NCBI RefSeq assembly: GCF_003461955.1
Contig: NZ_QTYB01000008.1
Location: forward strand, 1 to 64,000
Direction: 5' to 3'
DNA: 64,000 nucleotides
DNA from: Ruminococcus sp. AM36-2AA
GTDB lineage: Bacteria; Bacillota; Clostridia; Lachnospirales; Lachnospiraceae
The stretch's first letter is position 1, and each line of letters begins with the position of its first letter. A program made the position numbers and the translations under genes. Positions 26,709 through 36,062 of this stretch are shown in pieces. Under the pieces are notes generated by a model. It was not told where the DNA came from, ran no database searches, and saw nothing but the letters and a program-made list of their open reading frames with translations.

Positions 26709-27249
26709 ATTTACGTACCTTTCCTGATAAAACATAAGCCAGTGCGATCTTGATAAGATCCGGAATGATAAACGGGAATACGCACCAGCCAAGAACTGCT
26801 ATCAGACCTACCGGACCTGTGCTTCTTGTGTAAGCAAACATAAACCATGCGGTTCCAAATGCATAGCATACGATCAGTCCAATGATCATGGAAATGATCT
26901 GAACAACCGGCTTTCTGCCAAAAACACTTTCAATGGCCCACATAACAAGTGCGGAAAAGATAAATCCGATAATATATCCACCTGCATTTCCAAGAAGAGA
27001 TCCGATTCCTCCGGAAAATCCCGCAAATACCGGAACGCCTACGGCTCCAAGGAGAACGTAAACCAGGACTGCCAGAGTTCCTCTTTTTCCTCCAAGTACG
27101 CCAACTGCCATAAATACTCCGAATGTCTGCAGAGTAAACGGTACCTGTGCCGGAATGGAGATCCATGAGCAAACTGCCATCACTACTGCAAAAACCGCGA
27201 TATAAACAAGATCATACGTCTTACTTCTGGTTGCTGCCACTGTTGTCAT
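26698..27249 (-). CDS. bioY: Biotin transporter substrate-binding subunit BioY
   Basis: 183 residues with six membrane segments. IPAQVPFTLQTFGVFMAVGVLGGKRG is the biotin-binding signature, followed by YVLLGAVGVPVFAGFSGGIG and the GGYIIGF stretch. BioY is the S component of the energy-coupling-factor biotin importer; the ATPase/EcfT module is not in this window, so it likely shares one encoded elsewhere. A promoter overlapped by a probable BirA operator lies about 95-145 bases upstream. Confidence 0.95.
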   Translation of the reverse strand: MTTVAATRSKTYDLVYIAVFAVVMAVCSWISIPAQVPFTLQTFGVFMAVGVLGGKRGTLAVLVYVLLGAVGVPVFAGFSGGIGSLLGNAGGYIIGFIFSALVMWAIESVFGRKPVVQIISMIIGLIVCYAFGTAWFMFAYTRSTGPVGLIAVLGWCVFPFIIPDLIKIALAYVLSGKVRKYAR

Positions 27250-27341
27250 AATAACCTAAGTCCTCTCTTTCTTTTTCTGCTTTCCCTGACGGAAAAACGT
27301 CTTACATCTTTTCCTAATGATTTCCGTCTTTTGCTGTTAAT

Positions 27342-27396
27342 AATTTAACACAGCGTGTTTGGATTGTCAACCAATTTTCTCTCTTACAGTTTACGT
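27342..27396 (-). promoter_or_regulatory. bioY promoter with probable BirA operator
   Basis: Minus-strand TTGACA (27370-27365), 17 bases, TAAATT (27347-27342). Over the -35 lies TTGTCAACC (27364-27372), 15 bases, AGTTTACGT (27388-27396), compared with the BirA consensus TTGTAAACC-N15/16-GGTTTACAA: about 14 of 18 positions agree. Binding would repress bioY when biotin is plentiful. Confidence 0.55.
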
Positions 27397-27476
27397 TTTT
27401 TCTGCTTTCAAAATTTCTTCTCCGATGTTATACTGAAAGTAATGATTTTTCAGCCTAAAAAGGGGGATTTTTCCAT

Positions 27477-28199
27477 ATGGATATACATGATATACACAAC
27501 ATCAGCACAACCTGCACCCGGACAGAATTCGTGGGAACTGCAGTCCTTGACACCATCGGACTTGTGATTTCCGGAGTTGACGATTCCCTTCTTCAGCAGA
27601 TGAATGTGGGCACCAAATACCACTGTCTCGGGCTTTTCAGTTCCCGTACAGGTGCTGCAGGCCAGATCACCGCCATTGACGATGCAGTAAAAGCAACCAA
27701 CACAGAAGTGCTTTCCATTGAACTTCCACGAGATACGAAAGGCTGGGGCGGACACGGAAACTACATTGTACTTGGCGGAAATGACGTATCCGATGTACGC
27801 CACGCCATTTCAATGGCCCTGGAACTGACCAACAAAAATGCCGGCGAAGTTTACATCAGCGAATCCGGACATCTGGAATTTGCTTTTTCTGCCAGCGCAG
27901 GCCCTGCGATTCATAAAGCCTTTGGTACACCACTTGGGGAAGCATTCGGATTTATGGCAGGCTCTCCCGCCGCGATCGGACTTGTTATGGCTGACAATGC
28001 CGTAAAATCTGCAGCTGTATCCATCACAAAATACATGACACCAGATATCGGTACCAGCCATTCCAACGAAGTGATCATCGCCATCTCCGGTGACGCCAGT
28101 GCTGTAAAAGCAGCTGTACTGGAGGGCCGTCAGACAGGGCTTGAACTCCTCATCGGCATGGGAACCTATCCGGAGATTCCAGGTATCCCATACCTGTAA
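27477..28199 (+). CDS. PduB-like microcompartment shell protein (two BMC domains)
   Basis: 240 residues closely resembling PduB, the trimer-forming shell protein with two tandem BMC domains. Landmarks are EFVGTAVLDTIGLVI, RTGAAGQITAIDDAVKATN, SIELPRDTKGWGGHG, the GAVYAxExGHxE-like GEVYISESGHLEF, FGFMAGSPAAIGLVMADNAVKSA, and SNEVIIAISGDASAVK. Shell proteins enclose pathways such as propanediol or ethanolamine use. No other shell, signature enzyme or regulator gene is near. A TGTTATACT extended -10 (27426-27434) lies about 43 bases upstream, and AGGGGG precedes the ATG at a wide spacing. The gene ends before the intergenic element at 28252. Confidence 0.85.
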   Translation: MDIHDIHNISTTCTRTEFVGTAVLDTIGLVISGVDDSLLQQMNVGTKYHCLGLFSSRTGAAGQITAIDDAVKATNTEVLSIELPRDTKGWGGHGNYIVLGGNDVSDVRHAISMALELTNKNAGEVYISESGHLEFAFSASAGPAIHKAFGTPLGEAFGFMAGSPAAIGLVMADNAVKSAAVSITKYMTPDIGTSHSNEVIIAISGDASAVKAAVLEGRQTGLELLIGMGTYPEIPGIPYL

Positions 28200-28251
28200 A
28201 AATTTCCTGCATTCTTTTTTCAACACCCGGATAACAAGACAGGGCCTCTTA

Positions 28252-28316
28252 TTTTTTAACCAAATCAAGCAAGTAGCGAAGCGGATTGCGAATATCCGCT
28301 TGACCCTTATTACTGC
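28252..28316. repeat. Intergenic element, copy A
   Basis: It begins TTTTTTAACCAAATCAAG and contains the hairpin AAGCGGAT/ATCCGCTT around TGCGAAT, then TTGAC. Copy B (38299-38360) shares AACCAAATCAAG-Y-AAGT and CGAATATCC and the same spacing. In copy B the stem pair C-G becomes T-A, so pairing is kept. Both lie between convergent genes, next to terminators. The strand is unknown. Confidence 0.6.
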
Positions 28317-28320
28317 AAAA

Positions 28321-28357
28321 AGCGCCACAGAAGATCGTAACACGATCCTGTGGCGCT
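28321..28357. terminator. Two-way terminator between the shell protein and 3D-domain genes
   Basis: AGCGCCACAG pairs with CTGTGGCGCT, extended inside by GATCGT/ACGATC. On the minus strand a T-run follows; on the plus strand GCTTTCGTTTT follows. Confidence 0.8.
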
Positions 28358-28391
28358 GCTTTCGTTTTATATATTTTCTCCTCTGTCAGAA

Positions 28392-29816
28392 TCAGCCAAC
28401 CTGATATACATCTGCAGACTGAAGTCCGAAGCTTAATGCCTCCTCATGGCTTCCGCAGTAGATATCCACATGTCCATAAGGAGTTCCAAGATCCTCTACC
28501 GTATACACATTACCATTGATCAGAAGCTTGGTTCCAAAAGGTACTCCTGCCATTGCAACTGTACGTCCTGCTGTCGGAACGGTACCACTGGCTGTAAGAT
28601 TGCCTGCTGTACCACAGCACTGTGCACAGTTACAGTATGCTGTCAGTGTAAAGTTTCCAAGGTAGGTCCCCTGGCTGGAAGAACCGGAATCTGAAGTATC
28701 TGCCGCTGTATCTGAAGTATCTGCAGATGCATCAGAAGTATCCTCATAACTCTCATCTGTATCTTCTGATGCGCCACCAGCCTGTGCCTCGTCTTCCTCC
28801 GCATCCTCTTCCTCTACAACCACATCGGAACTTGTAGAACTGCTGGAAGATTCTGTAGTATCCTCATCCGGATCATATCCATAATCATCATAATTATCTC
28901 CTGCATCTTCAGAACTGCTGTCAGAAGAAGAATTGTCTGTATCTTCGTAACTGCTGTCAGAAGAAGCATCTTCTGTATTCTGCGCTTTTTCCTCTTCTGC
29001 CGCTTTCGCTGCAGCCTGTCGTTCAGCTTCCGCTGCCGCTTCGGCCCTGGCTTTCTCTTCTGCAGCTTTCTCAGCTTCTGCCTGCTGCACCAGTGCAGTA
29101 ATATTACTGTCCGCATTACTGATATCTGCCATCAGCTGCTGTGCCTCTTCCTGGCTGGCGCTGATCTGATCTACATAAGAATTGATATCATCACTTGTAC
29201 TTGCCGCCATGGACTGTACTTCCTGCTGCTTGGATGCACGCTCAGTCATCAGATTATCAATCTCTGCTGACTCTGTCTCGACCTTCTTCTCATTCTCCTG
29301 GATATTCTTCTGGAGGCTGACATATTTATCCAGCATATTTCTGTCATATGTAGAAATCTGGATCGCATTTTCCGCGCGGTTCAGAAATTCTGCAAGGCTC
29401 TCGGATGAGAGCAGTGTCTCCAATGCAGAAGTACCTGCATTCTCATACATATATGCGATTCGGAGTTTCATGGATTCATACTGATCCGCTGAAGCCTTCT
29501 TCGCCTTCTCAAGTTCTGTTTTTACTTTATTTAATTCGTCTTCCTTCTCAGCAGCCTGGATACTCAGTTCAGAAATGCTGTTGGTAAGATCTTCATACTG
29601 TGCGTTTAAATCGGCCAGATAGCTCTCCAGCTCCTGCTTCTTGCTCTCAAGGCTTCCGATGCTGTTCTGTACCTGTGCAAGTCCCTCCTGTGCGGCCTGT
29701 TTCTCCGCCTGAGCTTCTGCGATCGCAGCGTCTGTACCTGATGCATATACAGTGCTTCCCATGGAAAGGGTGAGCATACCTGTCAGCAGTAATGTGAAAA
29801 CTTTTCTATTCTTCAT
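28392..29816 (-). CDS. Secreted coiled-coil protein with C-terminal 3D domain
   Basis: 474 residues from ATG 29816 (AAAGGTG upstream). A signal peptide covers about 1-26. Residues 30-265 form a long coiled coil like that of CwlO/PcsB-type wall hydrolases. A Ser/Asp/Glu-rich linker follows (about 280-385). The last ~90 residues are a 3D domain (TLTAYC start, VEDLGTPYGHVDIYCGSHEEA) with the conserved Asp residues in ASG-flanked, VED and VDIY motifs. 3D/RlpA-type domains often cleave peptidoglycan glycan strands. It is probably involved in wall remodelling or germination. A two-way terminator follows. Confidence 0.82.
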   Translation of the reverse strand: MKNRKVFTLLLTGMLTLSMGSTVYASGTDAAIAEAQAEKQAAQEGLAQVQNSIGSLESKKQELESYLADLNAQYEDLTNSISELSIQAAEKEDELNKVKTELEKAKKASADQYESMKLRIAYMYENAGTSALETLLSSESLAEFLNRAENAIQISTYDRNMLDKYVSLQKNIQENEKKVETESAEIDNLMTERASKQQEVQSMAASTSDDINSYVDQISASQEEAQQLMADISNADSNITALVQQAEAEKAAEEKARAEAAAEAERQAAAKAAEEEKAQNTEDASSDSSYEDTDNSSSDSSSEDAGDNYDDYGYDPDEDTTESSSSSTSSDVVVEEEDAEEDEAQAGGASEDTDESYEDTSDASADTSDTAADTSDSGSSSQGTYLGNFTLTAYCNCAQCCGTAGNLTASGTVPTAGRTVAMAGVPFGTKLLINGNVYTVEDLGTPYGHVDIYCGSHEEALSFGLQSADVYQVG

Positions 29817-29943
29817 ATAAACACCTTTCGTCCTTTCATGGGTTATAGTATAACACATTTTTCACAGAAAGCAATACTTTTATTTTATTTCTGTAACAAA
29901 TACGTAATAATTGAAATTTCTATGCAACAAAAGCACACCAAAA

Positions 29944-29986
29944 AAGCTGCTGTTTTGCAGATTTTCCACGCAAAACAGCAGCTTTT
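29944..29986 (-). terminator. Terminator of spoVG
   Basis: AAAGCTGCTGTTTTGC pairs with GCAAAACAGCAGCTTT, 11-base loop, followed by T on the minus strand. It is 90 bases past the spoVG stop. Confidence 0.85.
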
Positions 29987-30076
29987 ATTTATCTTATCCT
30001 ATGCAGTCTCAATTCCCAAGTTGTCAGCTATGCGGATCTTTCTCCGCTGTCATTGCCATACACCCTAAGGCTGTGT

Positions 30077-30373
30077 CTACTCTGCAGCCTCCATAAGAAC
30101 TTCATTCTCAGCTTCTTCAGCCATTACTTCCTGATACTTGTCCAGGATGAGCTTCTGGATCCGCTCTCTTGTTGCAGAGTTAATCGGATGCGCGATATCG
30201 CGGTACTCTCCGTCACTTGCCTTACGGCTTGGCATTGCGATAAACAGACCTTTCTCTCCTTCGATCACCTTAATGTCATGTACCACAAACTCATCATCTA
30301 TAGTAACCGACACAACGGCCTTCATTTTCCCTTCTTTTGCTACCTTTCTCACACGTACATCTGTAATATTCAT
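30077..30373 (-). CDS. spoVG: Septation/sporulation regulator SpoVG
   Basis: 98 residues. [10 protein letters not shown], the [19 protein letters not shown] core and [14 protein letters not shown] are diagnostic. SpoVG is a small nucleic-acid-binding protein that affects asymmetric septation and many other processes in Firmicutes. The C-terminus is Glu-rich. It follows glgC-glgD on the same strand after a 51-base gap and has GAAAGGGG upstream of the ATG; it may have its own promoter inside that gap or inside glgD. Confidence 0.96.
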   Translation of the reverse strand: MNITDVRVRKVAKEGKMKAVVSVTIDDEFVVHDIKVIEGEKGLFIAMPSRKASDGEYRDIAHPINSATRERIQKLILDKYQEVMAEEAENEVLMEAAE

Positions 30374-30424
30374 TGTTACTTGCCCCTTTCATTTCGCTAA
30401 ACATATCTGCGGGAATTTCTGCAT

Positions 30425-31546
30425 TTACAATACGTAGCGCTCGTTTTTCTCCACGACGATCTTTACTTCTCCTTCTTCGCCGCAGTAATATGAATTCGCC
30501 CGGATAGTATCCCGGCTCTCAACAATGCAATTCTCAATGTGCGTATTATCTCCAAGGTATACGTCATTAAGGATCACAGAGTTTTTGATCACACAGTTAT
30601 TGCCTACAAATACATCTCTGAACAGAACAGAATTCTCCACGGTTCCATTGATAATACATCCGCTGGATATCAGACTGTTCTTCACAGTTGCTCCCGGATT
30701 ATATTTTGCCGGTGGCACGTCTGCAATTTTGGTTTTGATCGCAGGCTCCTGCTTGAAGAAATAATTGCGGATCTCCGGTTTCAGAAAATCCATGTTTGTC
30801 TGGTAATAAGCCTCTGCAGTAGAGATGTTATTCCAGTAGGTATCGATCTTATATCCATAAATTCTCTTCAGATTCTTATATCGGATGAGAATATCATTTA
30901 CAAAATCATGTCTTCCCTCCTGGGCGGCACGTTCGATCAGCTCGATCAGCTGTCTCCTGCGGATGACATAGATACCTGTAGACACTGTATTATAAGAAGA
31001 AACAATCGGTTTCTCCTCAAATTCCTCGATCCGGCAGTCCTCATTCATGCGGAGGACACCAAATCTCTCAACCTGACTCTGATCCTGGCATGTGGTACAT
31101 ACAACGGTAACGTCTGCACGTTTTGCAATATGATACTCCAGAACTTTATTGTAATCCAGCTTGTAGATTCCATCGCCGGAAGCAATTACAACATACGGTT
31201 CATGGCTGTTCTTAAGGAAAGTCAGATTCTGATAAATCGCATCAGCAGTTCCCTGATACCATAAACTGTTGTCTCTGGTAATGGTTGGCGTAAAAACATA
31301 AAGCCCTCCCTGCTTTCTTCCGAAATCCCACCATTTGGATGAGCTTAAATGCTCATTGAGGGAACGGGCATTATACTGTGTCAGCACAGCAACCTTCTGG
31401 ATATGTGAATTCGCCATGTTACTGAGGGCAAAATCGATCGCGCGGTAGCTTCCTGCAATAGGCATCGCCGCAATCGCTCTTTTGTTTGATAATTCTCTCA
31501 TACGGTTATTGTTACCGCCTGCCAAAATAATACCTATCGCTCTCAT
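30425..31546 (-). CDS. glgD: Glucose-1-phosphate adenylyltransferase regulatory subunit GlgD
   Basis: 373 residues. It has the nucleotidyltransferase fold and a C-terminal left-handed beta-helix (repeats of the type [25 protein letters not shown]). The N-terminal loop reads [17 protein letters not shown], degenerate compared with the GlgC loop GGxGxRLxxLT, as expected for the GlgD subunit. In Firmicutes GlgC and GlgD form a mixed ADP-glucose pyrophosphorylase for glycogen synthesis. Its ATG overlaps the glgC stop by 4 bases, so translation is coupled. Confidence 0.94.
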   Translation of the reverse strand: MRAIGIILAGGNNNRMRELSNKRAIAAMPIAGSYRAIDFALSNMANSHIQKVAVLTQYNARSLNEHLSSSKWWDFGRKQGGLYVFTPTITRDNSLWYQGTADAIYQNLTFLKNSHEPYVVIASGDGIYKLDYNKVLEYHIAKRADVTVVCTTCQDQSQVERFGVLRMNEDCRIEEFEEKPIVSSYNTVSTGIYVIRRRQLIELIERAAQEGRHDFVNDILIRYKNLKRIYGYKIDTYWNNISTAEAYYQTNMDFLKPEIRNYFFKQEPAIKTKIADVPPAKYNPGATVKNSLISSGCIINGTVENSVLFRDVFVGNNCVIKNSVILNDVYLGDNTHIENCIVESRDTIRANSYYCGEEGEVKIVVEKNERYVL

Positions 31547-32820
31547 TCTTTCCCACCGTCCTTTGCTGCAATTACCTGGCCAGCTGCCAGCTCTCCGTCA
31601 GGGTAGTCTTCTTTCGTTGTAACGCCTGAGATGGCGGTATTCTTACCGATTTTAACATTATCCGGAATCACGCTGTTTTCTCCGATTGCCGCAAGGCCGA
31701 AGGAATATACGGCAGGTTTCAGAACATTCGGTGCTTCCTCACCACAACCGATCACAACATTGTTTCCTACAACAACGTCCTCTGCCACAATGGCTTTATC
31801 CATAACAACATTCTCACCAACAGATGTGTTCTTCATGATGATAGAATCACGGATCACACTGCCCTTGCCAATAACAACATTCGGACCGATTACTGAATTA
31901 TGTACTTCACCGTAGATTTCGGTTCCCTCACCAATGATACATTTGTCCACAACCGCATCTTCGGAAATATACTGCGGAGGAATCACATCACCCTTGGTGT
32001 AAATTCTCCAGAATTCTTCATAGAGATTAAACTCCGGAATGATATCGATCAGCTCCATATTTGCTTCCCAGTAAGAACCCAGTGTTCCGACATCTTTCCA
32101 GTAACCATTGTACTCATAGGCAAAAAGACGCTGGCCTTTTTCCTTACAATACGGAAGAATATGTTTACCAAAATCACATCCGTTCTGATCTTTCAATGCG
32201 ATCAGCGCATCCTTAAGAACCGGCCATGAGAAAATATAAATACCCATAGACGCAAGATTACTGCTTGGATGCTCCGGTTTCTCCTCAAACTCAGTAATAC
32301 GGTTACTCTCATCAGTGACCATAATACCAAAACGGCTGGCTTCCTCGATCGGAACAGGCATACATGCAATGGTAATATCTGCCTTGTTCGCCTTGTGGAA
32401 ATCCAGCATCACTTCGTAATCCATCTTATAAATATGGTCACCGGAAAGGATCAGTACGTAGTCTGGATTATACTGCTCCATATAAGCCAGATTCTGATAA
32501 ATCGCATTGGCAGTTCCTGTATACCATTCACTGCTTGTACTCTTCTCATATGGAGGAAGGACTGTAACACCACCTTCATTGCGGTCCAGATCCCACGGAA
32601 TACCAATCCCAATATGTGTATTCAGGCGGAGCGGCTGGTACTGTGTCAGCACACCCACCGTATCAATTCCCGAGTTAATACAATTGCTCAGTGGAAAATC
32701 GATGATACGATATTTACCACCAAAAGCGACTGCCGGCTTTGCAACCTTTTCTGTCAAAACTCCTAACCTGCTGCCTTGCCCACCGGCCAAGAGCATGGCA
32801 ATCATCTCTTTCTTAATCAT
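31543..32820 (-). CDS. glgC: Glucose-1-phosphate adenylyltransferase catalytic subunit GlgC
   Basis: 425 residues. The catalytic loop [21 protein letters not shown], the [14 protein letters not shown] motif, [12 protein letters not shown] and the FEEKPEHP motif are intact, followed by the beta-helix domain. It makes ADP-glucose, the first committed step of glycogen synthesis. It heads the glgC-glgD pair; the other glycogen genes (glgA, glgB) are not here. GAGGTG precedes the ATG and a good promoter lies 32 bases upstream. Confidence 0.96.
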   Translation of the reverse strand: MIKKEMIAMLLAGGQGSRLGVLTEKVAKPAVAFGGKYRIIDFPLSNCINSGIDTVGVLTQYQPLRLNTHIGIGIPWDLDRNEGGVTVLPPYEKSTSSEWYTGTANAIYQNLAYMEQYNPDYVLILSGDHIYKMDYEVMLDFHKANKADITIACMPVPIEEASRFGIMVTDESNRITEFEEKPEHPSSNLASMGIYIFSWPVLKDALIALKDQNGCDFGKHILPYCKEKGQRLFAYEYNGYWKDVGTLGSYWEANMELIDIIPEFNLYEEFWRIYTKGDVIPPQYISEDAVVDKCIIGEGTEIYGEVHNSVIGPNVVIGKGSVIRDSIIMKNTSVGENVVMDKAIVAEDVVVGNNVVIGCGEEAPNVLKPAVYSFGLAAIGENSVIPDNVKIGKNTAISGVTTKEDYPDGELAAGQVIAAKDGGKE

Positions 32821-32851
32821 GCGATCACCTCTTGTATGTTATGATTATTTA

Positions 32852-32880
32852 ATTATAGCATACTTTACCGTATTAGTGAA
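32852..32880 (-). promoter_or_regulatory. SigA promoter of glgCD
   Basis: Minus-strand TTCACT (32880-32875), 17 bases, TATAAT (32857-32852). Confidence 0.6.
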
Positions 32881-33055
32881 CATTTTTTACAATTATTTTG
32901 ATTGTGTTTTACTTTTTTTATCGCTATTGTATACCACGAATTGGTAAGACTTGTCGTTTTTTTCGTTCTTCTGGTAATTTTCAACATTTTTTGATATTAT
33001 TTTCTGGTTACTTTTATATTCCACAGAGAAGCATTTTTTTAGCCAAAAGTACCAC

Positions 33056-33084
33056 TTTTCAATTGTTTCTGTTGGCGTTATAAT
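33056..33084 (+). promoter_or_regulatory. Probable murC promoter
   Basis: TTTTCA (33056-33061), 17 bases, TATAAT (33079-33084). The -35 is weak. Apart from this and the divergent glgC promoter, 32821-33133 is AT-rich and shows nothing else. Confidence 0.5.
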
Positions 33085-33133
33085 AAAGCAGACAAAAGAA
33101 CCCCGAAAATAACATATATATAAGGAGATTATT

Positions 33134-34513
33134 ATGTATCAGATAGACTTTCATAAACCGCTTCATATTCATTTTATCGGTATCGGCGGCATCAGCATGA
33201 GCGGCCTTGCCGAGATCCTTCTTGAGGAAAACTTCCGTATCTCCGGTTCCGATGCCAAAGCCAGTCCTCTTACACGTACACTCGAGGAACGTGGTGCCGT
33301 CATCTACTACGGACAGCGTGCAGCCAATATCAAAGATGATGTCGATGTGGTTGTCTACACAGCAGCGATCCATCCGGACAACCCGGAATTTGCCTGTGCA
33401 AAAGAAAAAGGGCTCCCAATGCTCACACGTGCGGAACTTCTCGGCCAGATCATGCGTAACTACGATACACCGATCGCCATTTCCGGTACCCACGGAAAAA
33501 CCACCACAACTTCCATGGTTTCCCACATCCTTCTTGAGGGCGACTGTGACCCCACTATCAGTGTAGGCGGAATCCTTCCTGCCATCCACGGGAATATCCG
33601 TGTCGGCAACTCTGAAACTTTCGTCACAGAAGCATGTGAATATACCAACAGCTTCCTGAGCTTCTTCCCTAAGATCAGCGTGATCCTGAACATGGATGCC
33701 GACCATCTGGACTTCTTCAAGGATATTGACGATATCCGTCATTCCTTCCGGAAATTTGCTGAGCTTCTTCCGTCTGACGGAACTCTGATCATCAATGCTG
33801 ATACACCGGAATACGAGACTATTACCCGTGGCCTTCCATGTCATGTTCTCACCTATGGTCTGGAGCATGAGGCAGATTATACAGCCGCAGATATCACCTG
33901 GGATAAATACGGACATCCTTCCTTCTCCGTTCTCTTCCAGGGCAAAAAAATCGGCAGCTATTACCTTCGTGTACCGGGCATCCACAATGTTTCCAACGCA
34001 TTGGCTGCCATTGCCGTAGGACGCCTTCTGGAACTTCCGGATGATGTAATTGTCAAAGGCCTCGGAAGCTTTACAGGTACAGACCGTCGTTTTCAGTACA
34101 AGGGCGAGATCGGCGGCGTTACCATCATTGATGACTACGCACATCATCCGACAGAAATTGAAGCTACTCTTCATGCAGCGAAGAATTACCCACATCAGAA
34201 ATTATGGTGTGTATTCCAGCCTCATACCTACACACGTACCAAGGCTCTTCTTCCTGAATTTGCAAAAGCCCTGACTCTGGCTGACCATGTTGTGCTGGCT
34301 GATATTTATGCCGCACGTGAAACAGACGATCTTGGTATTTCTTCCCAGGATCTCCAGAAACAGATCCAGGAACTTGGAACCCCCTGCGAATATTTCCCGA
34401 CTTTTGATGAAATCGAGAGCTTCCTCTTAAAAAGTTGTGCACATGGTGATCTGTTGATAACTATGGGCGCCGGAGACGTTGTAAACATTGGAGAACACCT
34501 CCTCGGAAAATAG
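33134..34513 (+). CDS. murC: UDP-N-acetylmuramate--L-alanine ligase
   Basis: 459 residues. N-terminal Rossmann motif HFIGIGGISMSGLAEIL, ATP loop ISGTHGKTTTTSM (about 116-128), NMDADHLDFF and the C-terminal DDYAHHPTEI motif are all present. The enzyme adds the first residue of the peptidoglycan stem peptide. AAGGAG precedes the ATG. It starts the plus-strand block and is followed by a terminator embedded in the DnaA-box cluster. Confidence 0.97.
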   Translation: MYQIDFHKPLHIHFIGIGGISMSGLAEILLEENFRISGSDAKASPLTRTLEERGAVIYYGQRAANIKDDVDVVVYTAAIHPDNPEFACAKEKGLPMLTRAELLGQIMRNYDTPIAISGTHGKTTTTSMVSHILLEGDCDPTISVGGILPAIHGNIRVGNSETFVTEACEYTNSFLSFFPKISVILNMDADHLDFFKDIDDIRHSFRKFAELLPSDGTLIINADTPEYETITRGLPCHVLTYGLEHEADYTAADITWDKYGHPSFSVLFQGKKIGSYYLRVPGIHNVSNALAAIAVGRLLELPDDVIVKGLGSFTGTDRRFQYKGEIGGVTIIDDYAHHPTEIEATLHAAKNYPHQKLWCVFQPHTYTRTKALLPEFAKALTLADHVVLADIYAARETDDLGISSQDLQKQIQELGTPCEYFPTFDEIESFLLKSCAHGDLLITMGAGDVVNIGEHLLGK

Positions 34514-34706
34514 TTATCCACATTATCCACATGCTTATGCACATTCCAGACGTGCCTGGCATGTGGATTTTTTTGTGCATAACCCACTTGACATAATTCA
34601 ACGGCCAACTTCCACAAATACCGCATTTTCCCTGTAAAATCGAGGTTTTTATTAGTTGCTAATAATTTTATCCTCAAGGTTATCCACATTTTCCACATTT
34701 TCCACA
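34514..34706. promoter_or_regulatory. Cluster of DnaA boxes upstream of dnaD
   Basis: Consensus TTATNCACA boxes lie at 34514-34522, 34523-34531, 34535-34543 and 34680-34688 (plus) and 34574-34582 (minus). Near matches TTTTCCACA lie at 34689-34697 and 34698-34706. The two groups flank an AT-rich stretch (about 34620-34675). This may be a DnaA-controlled promoter region, a DnaA-titration site or part of an origin. The 34514-34843 gap also holds the murC terminator and the dnaD promoter, but no gene. Confidence 0.75.
34540..34574 (+). terminator. Terminator of murC
   Basis: CACAT-T-CCAG pairs with CTGG-C-ATGTG (one internal mismatch), six-base loop, then GA and seven T. Confidence 0.75.
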
Positions 34707-34742
34707 TGCTAATTGGTGCACAACCTCTGTGAAAATAAACTA

Positions 34743-34771
34743 TTCTCAAGTAAAAGTGGTTGTGCTATAAT
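34743..34771 (+). promoter_or_regulatory. Extended -10 promoter of dnaD
   Basis: TTCTCA (34743-34748), 17 bases, TATAAT (34766-34771) preceded by TGC, giving an extended -10. It lies just downstream of the DnaA boxes. Confidence 0.65.
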
Positions 34772-34843
34772 CCTTTTTAGCAAACGCGGACTTTTAAATA
34801 CCACATGACCATTGAAGAAAACAAAGAAAGGGAGCTGCTGATC

Positions 34844-36040
34844 ATGAGCCTGATTTCACTTCAGAATTCCTCTGAACTGGAGGTAACGATTCTTTCCAAT
34901 CGTTTTATTGACAATTTCATGCCTCGCGCCAATGGAGAATTCGTGAAAGTATATATCTATCTTCTCCGGGCAGTATCTTCTTCTCCTTCTTCTTTCAGTC
35001 TGGAGCATATGGCGGATCGCCTTTTCTGCACAGAAAGGGATATTTTCCGTGCACTGAAATACTGGGAAGGTGAGAAAATACTCTCATTAACTTATACCAC
35101 AGACCGACAGCTTTCCGGAATCACTTTACTGGAACCTTTTGCGGATGCCGGTCATATGGAAAGCAGTGCTTCCAGTGAGAACATTTTTTCCACCGCCGGA
35201 ACTTCCTCATCGCCAGTTTCCGCCCAGATGGCAGCCGGCATTTCACAACCTGTGGCTCTTACCGGTTCAGCCCCCAAAAATGTCTCCCTCAGTTCCAGTA
35301 ATTCTGCTGTTTCCAGCAGTACTTCTTCAGAACTTTCAACCTCTGCGGACTACATCCGCAGCCTTACACCTGACCACATCAGCGAACTGAAACAGAATGA
35401 AGAGGTCAGTCAGCTGCTTTATATTGCCGAACAATATCTGGCCAAGACGCTGACTCCTACAGAAATGCAGAAGATTTTTTTCTTCTACGATGAGCTCCAT
35501 ATGTCCGCAGACCTTATTGAATATCTGGTGGAATACTGTGTTTCCAGGGGCCGCAAGAGCATGCGTTATATCGAAACTGTTGCCCTTGCCTGGACCAGGG
35601 ACGGTGTCACTACAGTTGAAATGGCCCGTGATGCCAGCTCCCGTTTTTCCAAAGATTATTACACGATCCTGAAAGCAATGGGAATCAGTGGACGTAATCC
35701 TGTAGAAAATGAGATCAGTTACATCGATACCTGGCGTAAGACCTACTGCTTTGATCTGGAACTGATCCAGGAAGCCTGCAGCCGTACTGTTCTCTCCACC
35801 GGCCAGCCAAGTTTCCAGTATGCAGACAAAATACTTTCCGGTTGGAAAAAGAAAAACGTACATACGCTGGAAGATGTCCGGCTTCTGGATGCCGAACACA
35901 AGAAACGTCAGCTTGAGAAAGCAGTTTCCCGTAAGAAGCAGCCTGCGGCTCAGTCCCAGAGCAATAACCGCTTCAATAACTTTCACCAGCGTGATTATGA
36001 TTTTACAGAATATGAGAAACGTCTTTTAAATAACCAGTAA
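34844..36040 (+). CDS. dnaD: DnaD domain protein (primosome component)
   Basis: 398 residues from ATG 34844, chosen because GGGAG lies nine bases upstream; an in-frame ATG at 34805 has no ribosome site. The N-terminal winged-helix domain (DDBH1, about 1-100, NRFIDNFMPRANGEFVKVYIYLLR) and the C-terminal DDBH2/DnaB_2 domain (two copies of the YLxKxLxxxE/IxxWxxKxV type, about 195-370) are visible, joined by a Ser-rich linker (about 105-180). DnaD remodels DNA at the origin and helps load the replicative helicase. The next gene encodes the loader ATPase. DnaA boxes upstream suggest control by DnaA. Confidence 0.88.
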   Translation: MSLISLQNSSELEVTILSNRFIDNFMPRANGEFVKVYIYLLRAVSSSPSSFSLEHMADRLFCTERDIFRALKYWEGEKILSLTYTTDRQLSGITLLEPFADAGHMESSASSENIFSTAGTSSSPVSAQMAAGISQPVALTGSAPKNVSLSSSNSAVSSSTSSELSTSADYIRSLTPDHISELKQNEEVSQLLYIAEQYLAKTLTPTEMQKIFFFYDELHMSADLIEYLVEYCVSRGRKSMRYIETVALAWTRDGVTTVEMARDASSRFSKDYYTILKAMGISGRNPVENEISYIDTWRKTYCFDLELIQEACSRTVLSTGQPSFQYADKILSGWKKKNVHTLEDVRLLDAEHKKRQLEKAVSRKKQPAAQSQSNNRFNNFHQRDYDFTEYEKRLLNNQ

Positions 36041-36062
36041 CAGAAACTGGAAGGAGCTTTTT

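Noticed and set aside
34514..34706. Calling the DnaA-box cluster the chromosomal origin
   Set aside because: There is no dnaA, dnaN or rpmH nearby and gene directions do not diverge from this point. The cluster is reported as a regulatory or titration site instead.
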